From Bacillus sp. FJAT-18017 (lineage in GTDB: Bacteria; Bacillota; Bacilli; Bacillales; Cytobacillaceae): a DNA stretch of 64,000 nucleotides. The position numbers and the translations under genes were made by a program. The stretch's first letter is position 1. Each line of letters begins with the position of its first letter. Where the stretch lies: assembly GCF_001278805.1 (NCBI RefSeq), contig NZ_CP012602.1, forward strand, positions 2,138,001-2,202,000, read 5' to 3'. Of the stretch, positions 8,399 through 18,207 are shown in pieces. The notes below the pieces were generated by a model. The model searched no databases, was not told where the DNA came from, and worked only from the letters and a program-made list of their open reading frames with translations.

Positions 8399-9703
8399 AT
8401 GAGAATGGTAGACATAATTGAAAAGAAACGTGATGGGCTAGAGTTGACATCCGAGGAGATCAATTTCTTTATTCAAGGGTATACATCTGGTTCTATTCCT
8501 GATTATCAAATGAGCGCGCTTACTATGGCTATCTTTTTTAAAGGAATGACTGAATCTGAACGGGCCGAGTTGACTATGGCAATGGTTAAGTCCGGGGATC
8601 AGATAGATCTTAAAGGAATTGAAGGCGTGAAAGTGGATAAGCACTCAACCGGCGGTGTAGGAGATACTACAACTCTTGTACTTGGCCCTTTGGTTGCATC
8701 GGTGGGAGTGCCTGTTGCAAAAATGTCTGGCCGCGGGCTTGGACATACCGGTGGGACCATTGACAAATTGGAAGCAGTTGAGGGATTTCATGTTGAAATT
8801 AGCAATGAAGAATTCCTCGAGCTTGTTAATAAAAATAAAATAGCTGTTATCGGGCAAAGCGGGAATCTGACACCGGCTGATAAGAAATTGTACGCACTTC
8901 GCGATGTAACTGCTACGGTGGACAGTATCCCGCTAATTGCAAGCTCTATTATGAGCAAAAAAATAGCTGCGGGTGCGGACGCAATTGTCCTTGATGTCAA
9001 AACTGGAGCGGGCGCATTCATGAAAACGTTGGATGATTCCCGAGAGCTGGCAAAAGCAATGGTTAGAATCGGAAATAATGTTGGCCGGAAAACGATGGCT
9101 GTTATTTCCGATATGAGCCAGCCGCTTGGATTTGCAATTGGCAATGCCCTTGAAGTAAAAGAGGCAATTGATACGCTTAAGGGGGAAGGCCCTGAGGATT
9201 TGGCTGAACTGAGTTTGACACTTGGCAGCTATATGGTGTTCCTGGCAGGAAAAGCGGAATCACTAGCGGATGCTCGCCTATTGCTTGAAGCAGCAATAGC
9301 TGACGGGTCAGCGCTTGAAAAAATGAAAGTATTCCTTAGCTCTCAGGGTGGGGATGCCTCTGTTGTGGACGATCCTTCCAGGCTCCCTCAGGCTAAATTT
9401 GTTACCCCTCTTGAGGCAAAAACGAGTGGCTACGTTTCCGAAATTATTGCCGACGAGGTAGGTACAGCCGCGATGCTCCTTGGAGCTGGCCGTGCAACAA
9501 AGGAATCCGAAATCGATCTTGCAGTTGGGCTGGTCTTGAAAAAGAAAATTGGCGATAAGGTTGAAGCCGGAGAATCGCTTGCTGAAATTCACAGCAATAG
9601 CGAGGAAATTGAAGAAGTAAGGAAAAGGCTTTATAACAGCATTAAAATTACCAGTGAAAAAGTCGACGCACCGACTTTAATCTATGGCGAAATAACCGAA
9701 TAA
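8399..9703 (+). CDS. pdp: Pyrimidine-nucleoside phosphorylase
   Basis: 434 residues; phosphorolysis of uridine, deoxyuridine and thymidine to base and (deoxy)ribose 1-phosphate. Glycosyltransferase family 3 fold: an N-terminal helical domain, then [13 protein letters not shown] for phosphate binding, [10 protein letters not shown], and a C-terminal domain with biotinyl-like [13 protein letters not shown]. The start MRMVD fits the family length (433-434), although ATG 8390 lies nearer to the AAAAGG sequence and GTG 8387 is also in frame. A strong terminator follows. Confidence 0.92.
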   Translation: MRMVDIIEKKRDGLELTSEEINFFIQGYTSGSIPDYQMSALTMAIFFKGMTESERAELTMAMVKSGDQIDLKGIEGVKVDKHSTGGVGDTTTLVLGPLVASVGVPVAKMSGRGLGHTGGTIDKLEAVEGFHVEISNEEFLELVNKNKIAVIGQSGNLTPADKKLYALRDVTATVDSIPLIASSIMSKKIAAGADAIVLDVKTGAGAFMKTLDDSRELAKAMVRIGNNVGRKTMAVISDMSQPLGFAIGNALEVKEAIDTLKGEGPEDLAELSLTLGSYMVFLAGKAESLADARLLLEAAIADGSALEKMKVFLSSQGGDASVVDDPSRLPQAKFVTPLEAKTSGYVSEIIADEVGTAAMLLGAGRATKESEIDLAVGLVLKKKIGDKVEAGESLAEIHSNSEEIEEVRKRLYNSIKITSEKVDAPTLIYGEITE

Positions 9704-9719
9704 AATCACTGAAATTATA

Positions 9720-9766
9720 TAGACAGTGGCTAAACTGCTGAAGCAGTTGTGGCCACTGTCTTTTTT
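9720..9766 (+). terminator. pdp terminator
   Basis: AGACAGTGGC and GCCACTGTCT form a perfect 10-bp stem, with a second inner hairpin (ACTGCTGAAGCAGT), followed by TTTTTT. Confidence 0.9.
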
Positions 9767-9836
9767 GCGTTTAATTTTGTATAGAAAAACCATTTTTGGA
9801 AAAAATGGAGGCTATAAAGAATGGAGGGTTATGCAC

Positions 9837-11009
9837 ATGAAACGATTAGGTTCACTAATGCTGGCAACATTGCTTTCTTTTACACTAGTTTTACCCGGTA
9901 CAGTTTCTGCTAAAGAAGATAACTCCACTGATTTGGCAAAGGATGTAAAATCGGCCATCCTGATAGAAAGGGACACTGGTACTGTTCTCTATGAGAAAAA
10001 TAGCAATGAGCAGCTTCCGCCTGCGAGTATGACAAAAATCATGACGATGCTTCTCATCATGGAAGCATTAGATAAAGGTAAGCTCGATGTTAATGAAAAG
10101 ATTCGTGCAAGTGAATATGCCGCTTCCATGGGAGGTTCCCAGATTTTCCTCGAACCTGGTGAGGAAATGACAACAAAAGAACTTTTAAAGGGAATCGCAA
10201 TAGGCTCGGGAAATGATGCGTCGGTTGCGATGGCAGAACGGATTGGCGGCTCTGAAGAAGCCTTCGTAGACATGATGAATAAAAAAGCCAGGGAGCTTGG
10301 TCTGAAGAATACCGTTTTCAAAAATACAACAGGCTTGCCTGCTGAAGGCCATATCAGTACTGCCAGCGATATGGCAAAGATGGCGAAAGAACTGCTGAAA
10401 TACGAAGACATAACAAAGTATACAGGAATGTATGAAGCATATCTGCGTGAAGATACCGATAAAAAGTTCTGGCTTGTAAATACAAACAAGCTGGTCAGAT
10501 TTTATCCTGGTGTTGATGGTTTAAAAACAGGCTTTACTGCGGAAGCGAAATATTGCCTTACCGCAACAGCGCAAAAGGATGGAATGAGGGTAATCGCTGT
10601 TGTCTTTGGCGCACCTACCTCAAAGGCTAGAAATGCACAGGTGACTAGGATGCTTGATTATGCTTTCGGCCAGTATGAAACACATCCTCTTTACCAAAGA
10701 AATGTTGCAGTAGGCACAGTGGAAGTAAGCAAAGGCAATTCAAAGAAGCTGAAGGCAGTTACAAGCGAACCAATTTCTCTTTTAACGAAAAAAGGAGAAA
10801 AGATTTCAGATGTCAAAAAAGTGGTCAACCTTAAGAAGGACATCCACGCTCCTATCGGAAAAGGAGATACGATTGGAACGCTTAAAATTGTAAAAGGCGG
10901 AAAAGTGCTGCAGGAAAGTCCGCTTATGGCAAGCAAAAATGTTGGCGAAGCTGGATGGTGGACTATGTATAAACGAGCTCTGGGTATGTTCACGAAGTCC
11001 GGCGAGTAG
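9837..11009 (+). CDS. dacF: D-alanyl-D-alanine carboxypeptidase DacF
   Basis: 390 residues with a Sec signal peptide (cleavage likely after VSA, about residue 25). Penicillin-binding motifs are SMTK (catalytic Ser 64, Lys 67), SGN in IGSGNDAS, and KTG in DGLKTGFT. The C-terminal beta-rich domain and a terminal amphipathic helix fit a low-molecular-weight PBP. In B. subtilis it trims stem peptides of the spore cortex from the forespore and lies just before spoIIA, as here. The ATG 8 nt after GGAGGG is chosen over ATG 9831, which is only 2 nt away. Confidence 0.92.
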   Translation: MKRLGSLMLATLLSFTLVLPGTVSAKEDNSTDLAKDVKSAILIERDTGTVLYEKNSNEQLPPASMTKIMTMLLIMEALDKGKLDVNEKIRASEYAASMGGSQIFLEPGEEMTTKELLKGIAIGSGNDASVAMAERIGGSEEAFVDMMNKKARELGLKNTVFKNTTGLPAEGHISTASDMAKMAKELLKYEDITKYTGMYEAYLREDTDKKFWLVNTNKLVRFYPGVDGLKTGFTAEAKYCLTATAQKDGMRVIAVVFGAPTSKARNAQVTRMLDYAFGQYETHPLYQRNVAVGTVEVSKGNSKKLKAVTSEPISLLTKKGEKISDVKKVVNLKKDIHAPIGKGDTIGTLKIVKGGKVLQESPLMASKNVGEAGWWTMYKRALGMFTKSGE

Positions 11010-11070
11010 TTGTCGAAACGGAAAATAATTGCACTACCTTTAGCGAAATGCCACTAGTTTTGTCCGTGTT

Positions 11071-11098
11071 GAAGGATTTGAACTACTCCGTCTCGAAT
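11071..11098 (+). promoter_or_regulatory. Sigma-H promoter of the spoIIA operon
   Basis: GAAGGATTT fits the sigma-H -35 consensus RNAGGAWWW exactly. After about 12 bp comes CTCGAAT, matching the GAAT -10 core. It lies about 95 bp before the spoIIAA start, where B. subtilis has its sigma-H promoter. Confidence 0.75.
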
Positions 11099-11193
11099 TG
11101 TCTCATTGTAAGGCGGCCAGACTGCATCCGCAGTGGGCTAATATTGGCACAGAAGTTGCCAAATGCCAAGTATACAATAGGAGGCCGGAGATA

Positions 11194-11544
11194 GTGAGTC
11201 TGAACATCGGAATGGAAGTTAGAAGTGAAGTGCTATGCATCCGTTTAAGCGGTGAACTTGACCATCACACCGCAGACAGGCTTCGTTCGCAAGCCACACA
11301 AGCAATCGAGGAATATGGAATCCGCCACATTATTTTGAACCTTGAAGGGTTATCCTTTATGGATAGTTCTGGGCTGGGCGTTATTCTTGGACGGTATAAA
11401 CAATTGAAGCAGCTTCATGGAGAGATGGTTGTTTGCTCGGTTTCACCAGCGATTGAACGCCTGTTTGATATGTCTGGGCTTTTTAAAATCGTGAAAATGG
11501 AACCGACTGAAGAATTTGCTTTTCAAAGATTGGGGGTTGCATGA
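11194..11544 (+). CDS. spoIIAA: Anti-sigma-F factor antagonist SpoIIAA
   Basis: 116-residue STAS-domain protein. The phosphorylated serine is Ser 58 in [12 protein letters not shown]. Unphosphorylated SpoIIAA releases sigma-F from SpoIIAB in the forespore; SpoIIE dephosphorylates it. The start is GTG, 9 nt after ATAGGAGG; upstream ATG codons in the same frame lie in the leader and one overlaps the sigma-H -10. The stop overlaps the spoIIAB ATG by one base. Confidence 0.93.
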   Translation: MSLNIGMEVRSEVLCIRLSGELDHHTADRLRSQATQAIEEYGIRHIILNLEGLSFMDSSGLGVILGRYKQLKQLHGEMVVCSVSPAIERLFDMSGLFKIVKMEPTEEFAFQRLGVA

Positions 11545-11984
11545 TGAGAAACGAAATGAACCTCCAATTTCGGGCACTAAGCCAAAATGAATCGTTTGCC
11601 AGGGTTACGGTTGCTGCATTCATTTCTCAGCTGGATCCGACTATGGACCAGTTAACTGAAATTAAGACCGTGGTGTCGGAGGCCGTCACGAATGCAATTA
11701 TTCACGGTTATGAGAATGATCCCGAAGGAATTGTCCATATCCACGTGGCGATTGAAGGGGAGCTTGTTGATATTGTCATTAAGGATACAGGAAATGGGAT
11801 TGCCGATATAGATGAAGCGCGGCAGCCACTGTTTACAACAAAACCAGACCTTGAGCGATCCGGGATGGGCTTTACCATCATGGAAAACTTTATGGATGAG
11901 GTCGAGGTCTTGTCCGAGCAAGGTAACGGTACCGAGGTCAGGTTGCGGAAGAATCTATCCCGAAGCAAAATGCTTTGCAATTAA
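11544..11984 (+). CDS. spoIIAB: Anti-sigma-F factor / protein kinase SpoIIAB
   Basis: 146 residues, GHKL ATPase fold. The N-box is [12 protein letters not shown], the G1 box DTGNGI and the G2 region RSGMGFTIM. It holds sigma-F inactive and phosphorylates SpoIIAA. The second ATG of ATGATG is 7 nt from GGGGG and gives the usual MRNEMNL start; 11541 is the alternative. The gene overlaps spoIIAA by one base and is followed closely by sigF. Confidence 0.93.
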   Translation: MRNEMNLQFRALSQNESFARVTVAAFISQLDPTMDQLTEIKTVVSEAVTNAIIHGYENDPEGIVHIHVAIEGELVDIVIKDTGNGIADIDEARQPLFTTKPDLERSGMGFTIMENFMDEVEVLSEQGNGTEVRLRKNLSRSKMLCN

Positions 11985-11995
11985 GGAGAGGGCCT

Positions 11996-12754
11996 ATGGA
12001 TGTGGAGGTCAAAAAAGAGAGTGCGCAGCCGTTTCTAAAGGACCATGAAGTGAAGGAATTGATTAAGAGAAGCCATAACGGGGACCAGGATGCACGGGAC
12101 CTCATTGTTGAGAAGAATATGAGGCTTGTCTGGTCTGTCGTACAGCGATTTTTAAATCGAGGCTATGACCCGGACGACTTATTTCAAATCGGCTGTATCG
12201 GCCTTCTAAAATCAGTCGATAAATTTGACCTTTCGTATAATGTCAAATTTTCAACATACGCAGTACCAATGATCATAGGGGAAATCCAACGATTCATCAG
12301 GGATGATGGAACCGTCAAAGTAAGCAGATCCCTGAAGGAAACGGGAAATAAAATCCGGCGGGCAAAGGATGAAATGTCCAAAACACTTGGGCGTGTACCG
12401 ACAGTAAAGGAATTGTCCGAGTATTTAGGCCTCGAACCCGAGGAAATTGTCCTTGCACAGGAAGCAAGCCGTACGCCTGCATCCATCCATGAAACCGTCT
12501 ATGAAAATGATGGGGATCCAATAACGCTTCTGGATCAAATTGATGATGGTAATGATGGGAAATGGTTTGATAAAATCGCCCTTAAAGAAGCCATTAGTGA
12601 ACTGGATGAACGGGAAAAGCTGATTGTCTATCTTCGCTATTATAAGGATCAGACGCAATCAGAGGTCGCCCAGAGGCTTGGTATATCCCAGGTACAGGTT
12701 TCACGGCTAGAAAAAAAGATCCTGCAGCAAATGAAAAACCATATGGACCTCTGA
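11996..12754 (+). CDS. sigF: RNA polymerase sigma-F factor
   Basis: 252 residues, the first forespore-specific sigma factor. Region 2 is seen in RGYDPDDLFQIGCIGLLKSV and KFSTYAVPMIIGEIQRFIRD; region 3 in SLKETGNKIRRAKDEM; region 4 in YYKDQTQSEVAQRLGIS with a helix-turn-helix ending VSRLEKKIL. AAGGAGAGGGCCT precedes the ATG; an earlier in-frame ATG (11975) lies within spoIIAB. The terminator arm begins inside the last codons. Confidence 0.95.
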   Translation: MDVEVKKESAQPFLKDHEVKELIKRSHNGDQDARDLIVEKNMRLVWSVVQRFLNRGYDPDDLFQIGCIGLLKSVDKFDLSYNVKFSTYAVPMIIGEIQRFIRDDGTVKVSRSLKETGNKIRRAKDEMSKTLGRVPTVKELSEYLGLEPEEIVLAQEASRTPASIHETVYENDGDPITLLDQIDDGNDGKWFDKIALKEAISELDEREKLIVYLRYYKDQTQSEVAQRLGISQVQVSRLEKKILQQMKNHMDL

Positions 12755-12771
12755 GTCCATATGGTTTTTTT
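12736..12771 (+). terminator. spoIIA operon terminator overlapping the sigF stop
   Basis: ACCATATGGAC and GTCCATATGGT pair over 11 bp with a 6-base loop and are followed by seven T. The 5' arm encodes the final HMDL residues. Confidence 0.9.
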
Positions 12772-12819
12772 GTTAGAGTCAGCTTTGTTATGTTAAACAG
12801 AGACTGTTGAATTCCACCT

Positions 12820-13012
12820 CACAAAGGAAAGCTCTATAGAACATGCATTGCCAAGGACAGGCGTATCTTTCTTCCGCGAGACGTTCTTTGCAAGCGACGA
12901 GGAGCTTCGGCTTACACGGACGAACCAAAGCAAAGCTTGCTGAGCGCGTAGATCAACACGGCTCACTTGTATGCTTCCGTATTTCATTCTCCTCGCGTGA
13001 GCGCCTGTGGAT
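12820..13012 (-). repeat. Degenerate mosaic of repeat families A/B
   Basis: GC-rich block ending GCGCCTGTGG. The segment CGTATTTCATTCTCCTCG is the complement of the family A/B junction in copy 1 near 8.06 kb (CGAGGAGAATGAAATACG), so the two loci share a mosaic break point. It is degraded relative to the 41.7 and 57.4 kb copies. Confidence 0.5.
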
Positions 13013-13019
13013 AGACCTG

Positions 13020-13225
13020 GTTCTTGACGACCCTGCAGTTAAGAAATAAAGGGTGCAGTCTTCAATAGAGGTTCTTGACGACCCTGAGGCTATAGAAATG
13101 GAGGGCACGGTCTTCAATAGAGGTTCTTGACGACCCTGGGCTATAGAAATAGAGGGCACGGTCTTCAATAGAGGTTCTTGATGCCCCTGAGGATGAAGAA
13201 TGAAGGGCGCGGCCTTAAAGTAGAT
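13020..13225 (+). repeat. Tandem repeat family C, four units of 51-52 bp
   Basis: Units start at about 13020, 13071, 13123 and 13174. Each opens with GTTCTTGACGACCCTG (GTTCTTGATGCCCCTG in the last) and closes with TCTTCAATAGAG. Units 2 and 3 are almost identical; 1 and 4 are diverged. Two inverted units occur near 42.1 kb. The unit length near a multiple of three creates a repetitive frame on the minus strand with no ribosome binding site. Confidence 0.8.
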
Positions 13226-13439
13226 GTTCACTAACCTCTTCTCTCGTTTGGAAGTCAGTTGCATTTCCGCTCTACTAATTCAAGCTGCTTCCAAGAATAA
13301 TTACCCCGGATACAAGATAACCGAGCCTTAAATACCCTGGTCCGAAACAGATATAACACCCCTTACAGGAAAATTAATTAACGATTAATCCTCCTATCCC
13401 ACCTCATCATATTCGCTTCTGAGGCAATTATTGCCTTTC

Positions 13440-13467
13440 ATGAAGAATTCCCGTTTTATCCATACTA
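13440..13467 (+). promoter_or_regulatory. Sigma-G-type promoter of spoVA
   Basis: CATACTA (13461-13467) matches the sigma-F/sigma-G -10. TGAAGA (13441) is a fair -35 at the expected distance. Transcription would start near 13474, about 30 bp before the TTG start of spoVAA. The spoVA operon is a sigma-G target in B. subtilis. Confidence 0.55.
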
Positions 13468-13502
13468 GCAATACAAGGAAACCAATGATGGAAGTGAGTG
13501 TC

Positions 13503-14123
13503 TTGGAAAAAACGGTCTACATCCGAATGAGGAACAGGATATTGGTCCAGCCAAATCAGGAAATTATCTTAAAAGACGTTGCCCAAGTGCTTGCGCCGGA
13601 TGGGATGGATCAACGGATCAAAACGATTCCAATTTACAAGGTTACCTCCCGTGATAGTAACTTTATCGTCATGGATGCCATGAAAATAATACGCCATATT
13701 ACGAACGCTATACCTGGCGCAGATGTTCAGACGGTTGGCCCGGCCCAAACACTGATTGAAGTAATTTTAAAGAAAAAAGGGCTCTCCCTTCCCTTATTCA
13801 TTTTAATCTGGTTTTTGCTTTTTTTCGGTTCAGCCATGGCAATCATGAATTTCCATGATGATGTCAGTATGCAAAGTGTGCAGGAAAAGCTCTATACCAT
13901 CATTACAGGTAAGGAGTCCCATCAGCCCCTTCTTTTCCAAATACCATATTCAATTGGACTGGGGGCAGGAATGGTCATATTTTTTAACCATATTTTCAAA
14001 AAACGAATTAACGAAGAGCCTAGCCCGCTCGAAGTAGAAATGTTCAACTACCAGCAAGACCTTGACAACTATGTCATGATACACGAAAACAAGGAGAGCA
14101 TGAAGCGCCTTGATGATTATTGA
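13503..14123 (+). CDS. spoVAA: Stage V sporulation protein AA
   Basis: 206 residues. The N-terminal soluble part (IRMRNRILVQPNQEIILKDV) is followed by two membrane helices and the conserved FNHIFKKRINEEPSPLEVEMF. SpoVA proteins move Ca-dipicolinic acid across the spore inner membrane. I chose TTG because it has GGAAGTGAG at the right spacing, lies downstream of the sigma-G promoter, and gives 206 residues as in B. subtilis; ATG 13488 is the alternative. Confidence 0.85.
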   Translation: MEKTVYIRMRNRILVQPNQEIILKDVAQVLAPDGMDQRIKTIPIYKVTSRDSNFIVMDAMKIIRHITNAIPGADVQTVGPAQTLIEVILKKKGLSLPLFILIWFLLFFGSAMAIMNFHDDVSMQSVQEKLYTIITGKESHQPLLFQIPYSIGLGAGMVIFFNHIFKKRINEEPSPLEVEMFNYQQDLDNYVMIHENKESMKRLDDY

Positions 14124-14535
14124 AGGGCTCGCGATCGTGTTCATTGCTTTGAGCGGAGGGCTAGCAGTTGGTTCTGGCTTTGTTGCTTTCCTGACAGTAT
14201 TAGGAATTGTCCCGCGCCTGGCTCAAATTTCTAAAACTGTTGATAAGGTAGTGTGGTACGAGGCGGCAATTATTCTTGGGACAATCGCAGGAATTTTTGG
14301 GAGTTTAAGGGATCCCATTCTTGGTTTGCCCGCCTTTTTGCTTGTATTTCTTGGGCTTGCAGGCGGCATTTTTGTCGGGATGATTGCTGGTGCGCTTGCG
14401 GAAGTCTTAAATGTAATTCCAATTCTTGCTAAAAGGCTGAATATGGATGGGGAAATTATTATTTTACTTATGGCTGTAGTATTGGGGAAAATTGCTGGAT
14501 CGTTATTTCAATGGCTTTACTTTATCCATCAATAA
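14113..14535 (+). CDS. spoVAB: Stage V sporulation protein AB
   Basis: 140 residues, almost wholly hydrophobic with about four membrane helices (SGGLAVGSGFVAFLTVLGIV at the N-terminus). Part of the dipicolinic acid transport locus of the spore inner membrane. It overlaps spoVAA by 11 bases; the ribosome binding site AAGGAGAG lies inside spoVAA, about 14 nt away. The next gene is spoVAEA rather than spoVAC, so the operon is shortened here. Confidence 0.88.
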   Translation: MIIEGLAIVFIALSGGLAVGSGFVAFLTVLGIVPRLAQISKTVDKVVWYEAAIILGTIAGIFGSLRDPILGLPAFLLVFLGLAGGIFVGMIAGALAEVLNVIPILAKRLNMDGEIIILLMAVVLGKIAGSLFQWLYFIHQ

Positions 14536-14558
14536 GAAGAGTTGGGGGTGGTTGCTGA

Positions 14559-15164
14559 ATGCAAAGAAGAGTCATACTCATTACAGATGGTGATGAATAT
14601 GCAAGAAAGGCAGTAGAGTGCGTCGCAGCGGAAGTTGGGGGGCGAAGCATTTCTCTATCATCTGGCAACCCCTCTATACTCAGCGGCCCTGAAATTGTAG
14701 CCTTAATTAAACTCGCTACAAATGATCCAGTTCTCGTCATGTTTGATGATAGCGGACTAGTTGGGGAAGGGGCAGGCGAGACTGCATTAAAATATGTTGC
14801 CTCCCATCCGGACATCGAGGTCCTGGGCATCATCGCTGTTGCCTCCAAAACCCACCAGGCAGAGTGGACGAAGGTTGACATATGCATTGATCGGGACGGG
14901 GAATTAACCCCTTATGGTGTGGACAAACACGGAGTTCAGGAAATGGATATTGGAAGAATATATGGGGATACCGTATATTGCCTTGATGGACTTAATGTGC
15001 CAATCATTGTGGGAATCGGGGATATAGGAAAAATGGCTAGAAGAGATCATTTTTCCTCAGGTTCCCCCATTACAAGGAAGGCTGTCGAGCTTATTCTTGA
15101 AAGGAGCGGTTATGATGTTGGGCAAGAAAACAGAGCAGGGGCTCCTTCCCAAATCACTGAATGA
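14559..15164 (+). CDS. spoVAEA: Stage V sporulation protein AE, soluble subunit (SpoVAEA)
   Basis: 201 residues without membrane segments. It opens [18 protein letters not shown] and contains [34 protein letters not shown] and a C-terminal GYDVG, as in SpoVAEA. In B. subtilis this gene follows spoVAEB near the end of the operon; here it comes straight after spoVAB with a 23-bp gap. It overlaps the next gene by about 50 bases. Confidence 0.85.
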   Translation: MQRRVILITDGDEYARKAVECVAAEVGGRSISLSSGNPSILSGPEIVALIKLATNDPVLVMFDDSGLVGEGAGETALKYVASHPDIEVLGIIAVASKTHQAEWTKVDICIDRDGELTPYGVDKHGVQEMDIGRIYGDTVYCLDGLNVPIIVGIGDIGKMARRDHFSSGSPITRKAVELILERSGYDVGQENRAGAPSQITE

Positions 15165-16593
15165 AATAGAGTCGTACATGAAGGAAAATGCAGGACTTGG
15201 AAAGAGTTTTGATCTCGGGGTTCGCAAGCTCCGGGTCCTCCGCAAAGATGTGCATTTTTATTATGTGAATGGCTTGTGTGACACCTCTTATATTATGGAA
15301 ATCATGGAAGAACTGATTGAAGGTGACTCTAAAGGGAAATTGTCTTCGGGTATTTTTCCATTCATTGAACAGCATCTTGTACATCAGACTGTCAATAGGG
15401 TTCGTACACTAGAGGAATTTGTGACAGCAGTCCTTTCAGGTATGATTGTATTCGTTATTGAAGGTGAAGGGGTCGGTCTGTCTGCAGATACAAGGGGATA
15501 CCCAGGCAGACAGCCACAGGAGCCGGATACGGAAAAGGTTGTCAGGGGTTCTCGGGACGGCTTTGTTGAAAACATTATTCTGAATACTGCTCTTACCAGA
15601 AGAAGAATCCGTGATGAACGCCTCCGATTTGAAATCCTGCGAGTAGGGGAACGCTCCAAAACTGATATCGCAATCGGATATATCGAGAATGTAGCAGACC
15701 CGTGCCTTGTTGAAAAGATTAGAAAGGAAATAGAAAAAATTAAGGTTGATGGGCTACCCATGGCTGACAAGACAGTGGAGGAGTTCATAGTCAATCAGGG
15801 ATTCAATCCATATCCACTTGTCAGATATACGGAGCGGGCTGATGTAGCGTCGGTCCATTTGCTCGAGGGGCATGTGCTAATTTATGTGGACACATCGCCT
15901 AGTGTCATCATTGCACCCGCAACATATTTCCATCATGTACAGCATGCGGAGGAATACAGGCAATCTCCTGCCGTTGGTACTTTTGTTAGATGGGCCAGGT
16001 TCCTTGGTATTTTCTCATCGATATTCCTTTTGCCACTCTGGTTTTTGTTCGTAATTGAACCCAGCCTCCTGCCAGAGAATCTATCCTATATAGGTCCAAA
16101 TGAAAAAAGCAGCATCCCGATTATCGTGCAGTTGCTTTTGGCCGACCTGGGAATTGAATTTTTAAGGATTGCAGCCATTCATACACCAACACCACTTTCA
16201 ACTGCAATGGGCCTCGTAGCAGCTGTTCTAATTGGCCAAATTGCAGTCGATGTAGGGCTTTTTGTATCGGAAGTTATTTTATATGTGGCGGTATCAGGTA
16301 TTGGGACCTTTACGACCCCAAGCTATGAGCTTAGCGTCGCCAATAAAATAGCAAGGTTCTTTTTGCTAATTATCACAGCGTTCTTCCATTTACCGGGTTT
16401 TGTGATTGGCATGACAGTGTATCTGTTGTTCTTAATCAGAATCAAGTCATTTGAGATACCGTATTTTTGGCCGTTTATACCGTTTGAGCCCAGAGCAGCA
16501 TTGCAAATAATTGTACGGCGGGCAGTCCCTGGGGCGACACTCAGGCCAAGAATTATCTTTGCTGGCAATCGCCAGCGGCAGCCTTCTAAATGA
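15115..16593 (+). CDS. spoVAF: SpoVAF, GerA-family germination protein
   Basis: 492 residues. A large soluble N-terminal domain of the GerA/GerXA family ([33 protein letters not shown]) is followed by about five membrane helices from residue 290 on. SpoVAF acts with germinant receptors at the spore inner membrane. ATG 15115 is 8 nt from AAAGGAG; ATG 15112 and TTG 15097 are alternatives. It ends the shortened spoVA operon and precedes lysA. Confidence 0.9.
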   Translation: MLGKKTEQGLLPKSLNEIESYMKENAGLGKSFDLGVRKLRVLRKDVHFYYVNGLCDTSYIMEIMEELIEGDSKGKLSSGIFPFIEQHLVHQTVNRVRTLEEFVTAVLSGMIVFVIEGEGVGLSADTRGYPGRQPQEPDTEKVVRGSRDGFVENIILNTALTRRRIRDERLRFEILRVGERSKTDIAIGYIENVADPCLVEKIRKEIEKIKVDGLPMADKTVEEFIVNQGFNPYPLVRYTERADVASVHLLEGHVLIYVDTSPSVIIAPATYFHHVQHAEEYRQSPAVGTFVRWARFLGIFSSIFLLPLWFLFVIEPSLLPENLSYIGPNEKSSIPIIVQLLLADLGIEFLRIAAIHTPTPLSTAMGLVAAVLIGQIAVDVGLFVSEVILYVAVSGIGTFTTPSYELSVANKIARFFLLIITAFFHLPGFVIGMTVYLLFLIRIKSFEIPYFWPFIPFEPRAALQIIVRRAVPGATLRPRIIFAGNRQRQPSK

Positions 16594-16705
16594 ACCGTTG
16601 CAGGATGAACTTTAATATGCTAAAGTAATCACTATCGATGTTTAAGAGGGCGCTGCCCTTTTGGCTTTACACAGGTATATGGTGGAAGTGAACAAAAAAT
16701 TTATT

Positions 16706-16737
16706 GGACAGTACCTGCTGCGGGCCTGTCTTTTCTT
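16706..16737 (+). terminator. spoVA operon terminator
   Basis: GACAG and CTGTC enclose an inner CCTGC/CGGG pairing and are followed by TTTTCTTTAT. A smaller hairpin, AGGGCGCTGCCCTTTT, lies at 16647. Confidence 0.65.
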
Positions 16738-16790
16738 TATTAGTCCGTTTATAGACACACGAAGAAGCCATGAATAGGGAGATGGGACTT

Positions 16791-18125
16791 ATGCATTTTT
16801 ATGGGACAATTGCAGTTAATCAGGCCGGCAATCTCGAAATTGGCGGGGTTGATGCTATTGAATTGGTCAATACGTACGGTACGCCTCTTTATGTGTATGA
16901 TGTAGCGTTAATCAGGGAGCGGGCACGAGGCTTTAAACGCGAGTTCATTACACAGGGTGTTAATGCGCAGGTGGCGTACGCCAGCAAAGCTTTTTCAACA
17001 ATTGCAATGATCCAGCTTGCGGAAGAGGAAGGATTATCGCTTGATGTTGTTTCAGGGGGAGAGCTTTATACAGCAATGGCTGCGGGATTTCCGGTTGAAA
17101 AAATCCATTTCCATGGGAATAACAAGAGCCGGGAAGAACTTGAACTTGCTATAGAATTAGGGATTGGATGTATCGTCGTAGATAATTTTTATGAACTTGA
17201 ATTGCTAAAAGATATTTGTTCGGAACGAAATACTAACGTAAAGATTCTGCTCCGAGTTACTCCAGGGATTGAGGCCCATACCCATGACTATATTCTAACA
17301 GGCCAAGAAGACTCAAAGTTTGGCTTTGGCCTCCAAAACGGACAAGCAGAAGAAGCAGTCCGTGAAGCTAGCAGTTTTGAATTATTTGATGTTTTGGGAG
17401 TTCATTGCCATATCGGCTCGCAAATTTTTGAGACGACAGGCTTTATTCTCGCTGCTAAAAAAATCTTTGAAAAATTGGCAGACTGGCAGCGCAACTTTGG
17501 TTATAAGACCAAGGTTCTTAACCTCGGAGGCGGTTTTGGGATCCGTTATACGAAAGACGACCATCCGTTACCACCTTCCCATTATGTACGCGAAATAATT
17601 GCTGAAGTTAAAAATCAGGCTGCCCTGCATGAAATGGATATGCCGGAGATATGGATAGAGCCTGGCAGATCGCTGGTGGGAGATGCGGGCATTACTTTAT
17701 ATAAAACGGGATCACGCAAAGAGGTTCCCGGTGTACGCAACTATCTGGCTGTTGATGGTGGAATGAGCGACAATATCCGGCCAGCTCTTTATCAGGCAAA
17801 ATATGAGGCCGTATTGGCAAGCAGGCCACTTGCCGAGCCGAAAGAGACAGTATCTGTTGCAGGCAAGTGCTGTGAATCCGGGGATATGCTTATCTGGGAC
17901 TTGCCTCTCCCTGAAGTTGGCGAGGAGGAAGTTCTTGCTGTATTCTGTACAGGGGCATATGGATATTCAATGGCCAATAATTATAACAGAATACCAAGGC
18001 CGGCAGTTGTGTTTGCTGAAAATGGACATGCTTCTCTAGTTGTAAAAAGGGAAACATATGAAGATTTGATACGCCATGATTTGCCATTTATCCGTTCCAG
18101 CAGCAAAGAGACTGCGAAAAAGTAG
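16791..18125 (+). CDS. lysA: Diaminopimelate decarboxylase
   Basis: 444 residues; PLP-dependent last step of lysine synthesis, meso-DAP to lysine. The fold type III barrel shows QVAYASKAFS with the PLP lysine, HFHGNNKS, GVHCHIGSQI, LNLGGGFGI, EPGRSLVGDAG, and CCESGD with the C-terminal catalytic Cys; GAYGYSMANNYN lies near the end. The ATG giving MHFYGT matches the family start and follows GGGAGATGGG; the frame extends seven codons upstream. Confidence 0.95.
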   Translation: MHFYGTIAVNQAGNLEIGGVDAIELVNTYGTPLYVYDVALIRERARGFKREFITQGVNAQVAYASKAFSTIAMIQLAEEEGLSLDVVSGGELYTAMAAGFPVEKIHFHGNNKSREELELAIELGIGCIVVDNFYELELLKDICSERNTNVKILLRVTPGIEAHTHDYILTGQEDSKFGFGLQNGQAEEAVREASSFELFDVLGVHCHIGSQIFETTGFILAAKKIFEKLADWQRNFGYKTKVLNLGGGFGIRYTKDDHPLPPSHYVREIIAEVKNQAALHEMDMPEIWIEPGRSLVGDAGITLYKTGSRKEVPGVRNYLAVDGGMSDNIRPALYQAKYEAVLASRPLAEPKETVSVAGKCCESGDMLIWDLPLPEVGEEEVLAVFCTGAYGYSMANNYNRIPRPAVVFAENGHASLVVKRETYEDLIRHDLPFIRSSSKETAKK

Positions 18126-18207
18126 CAAATATCCGTATTGCTCTTCATTCGAGATGGTGTTATGGATAAATTTTTTATAATAGTGTAAAATGATGGACAT
18201 TGGTATT

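Noticed and set aside
12953..13264. Minus-strand 103-codon frame with 17-residue repeats across family C
   Set aside because: The unit is close to a multiple of three, so a repetitive frame arises by chance; there is no ribosome binding site and one unit is 52 bp.
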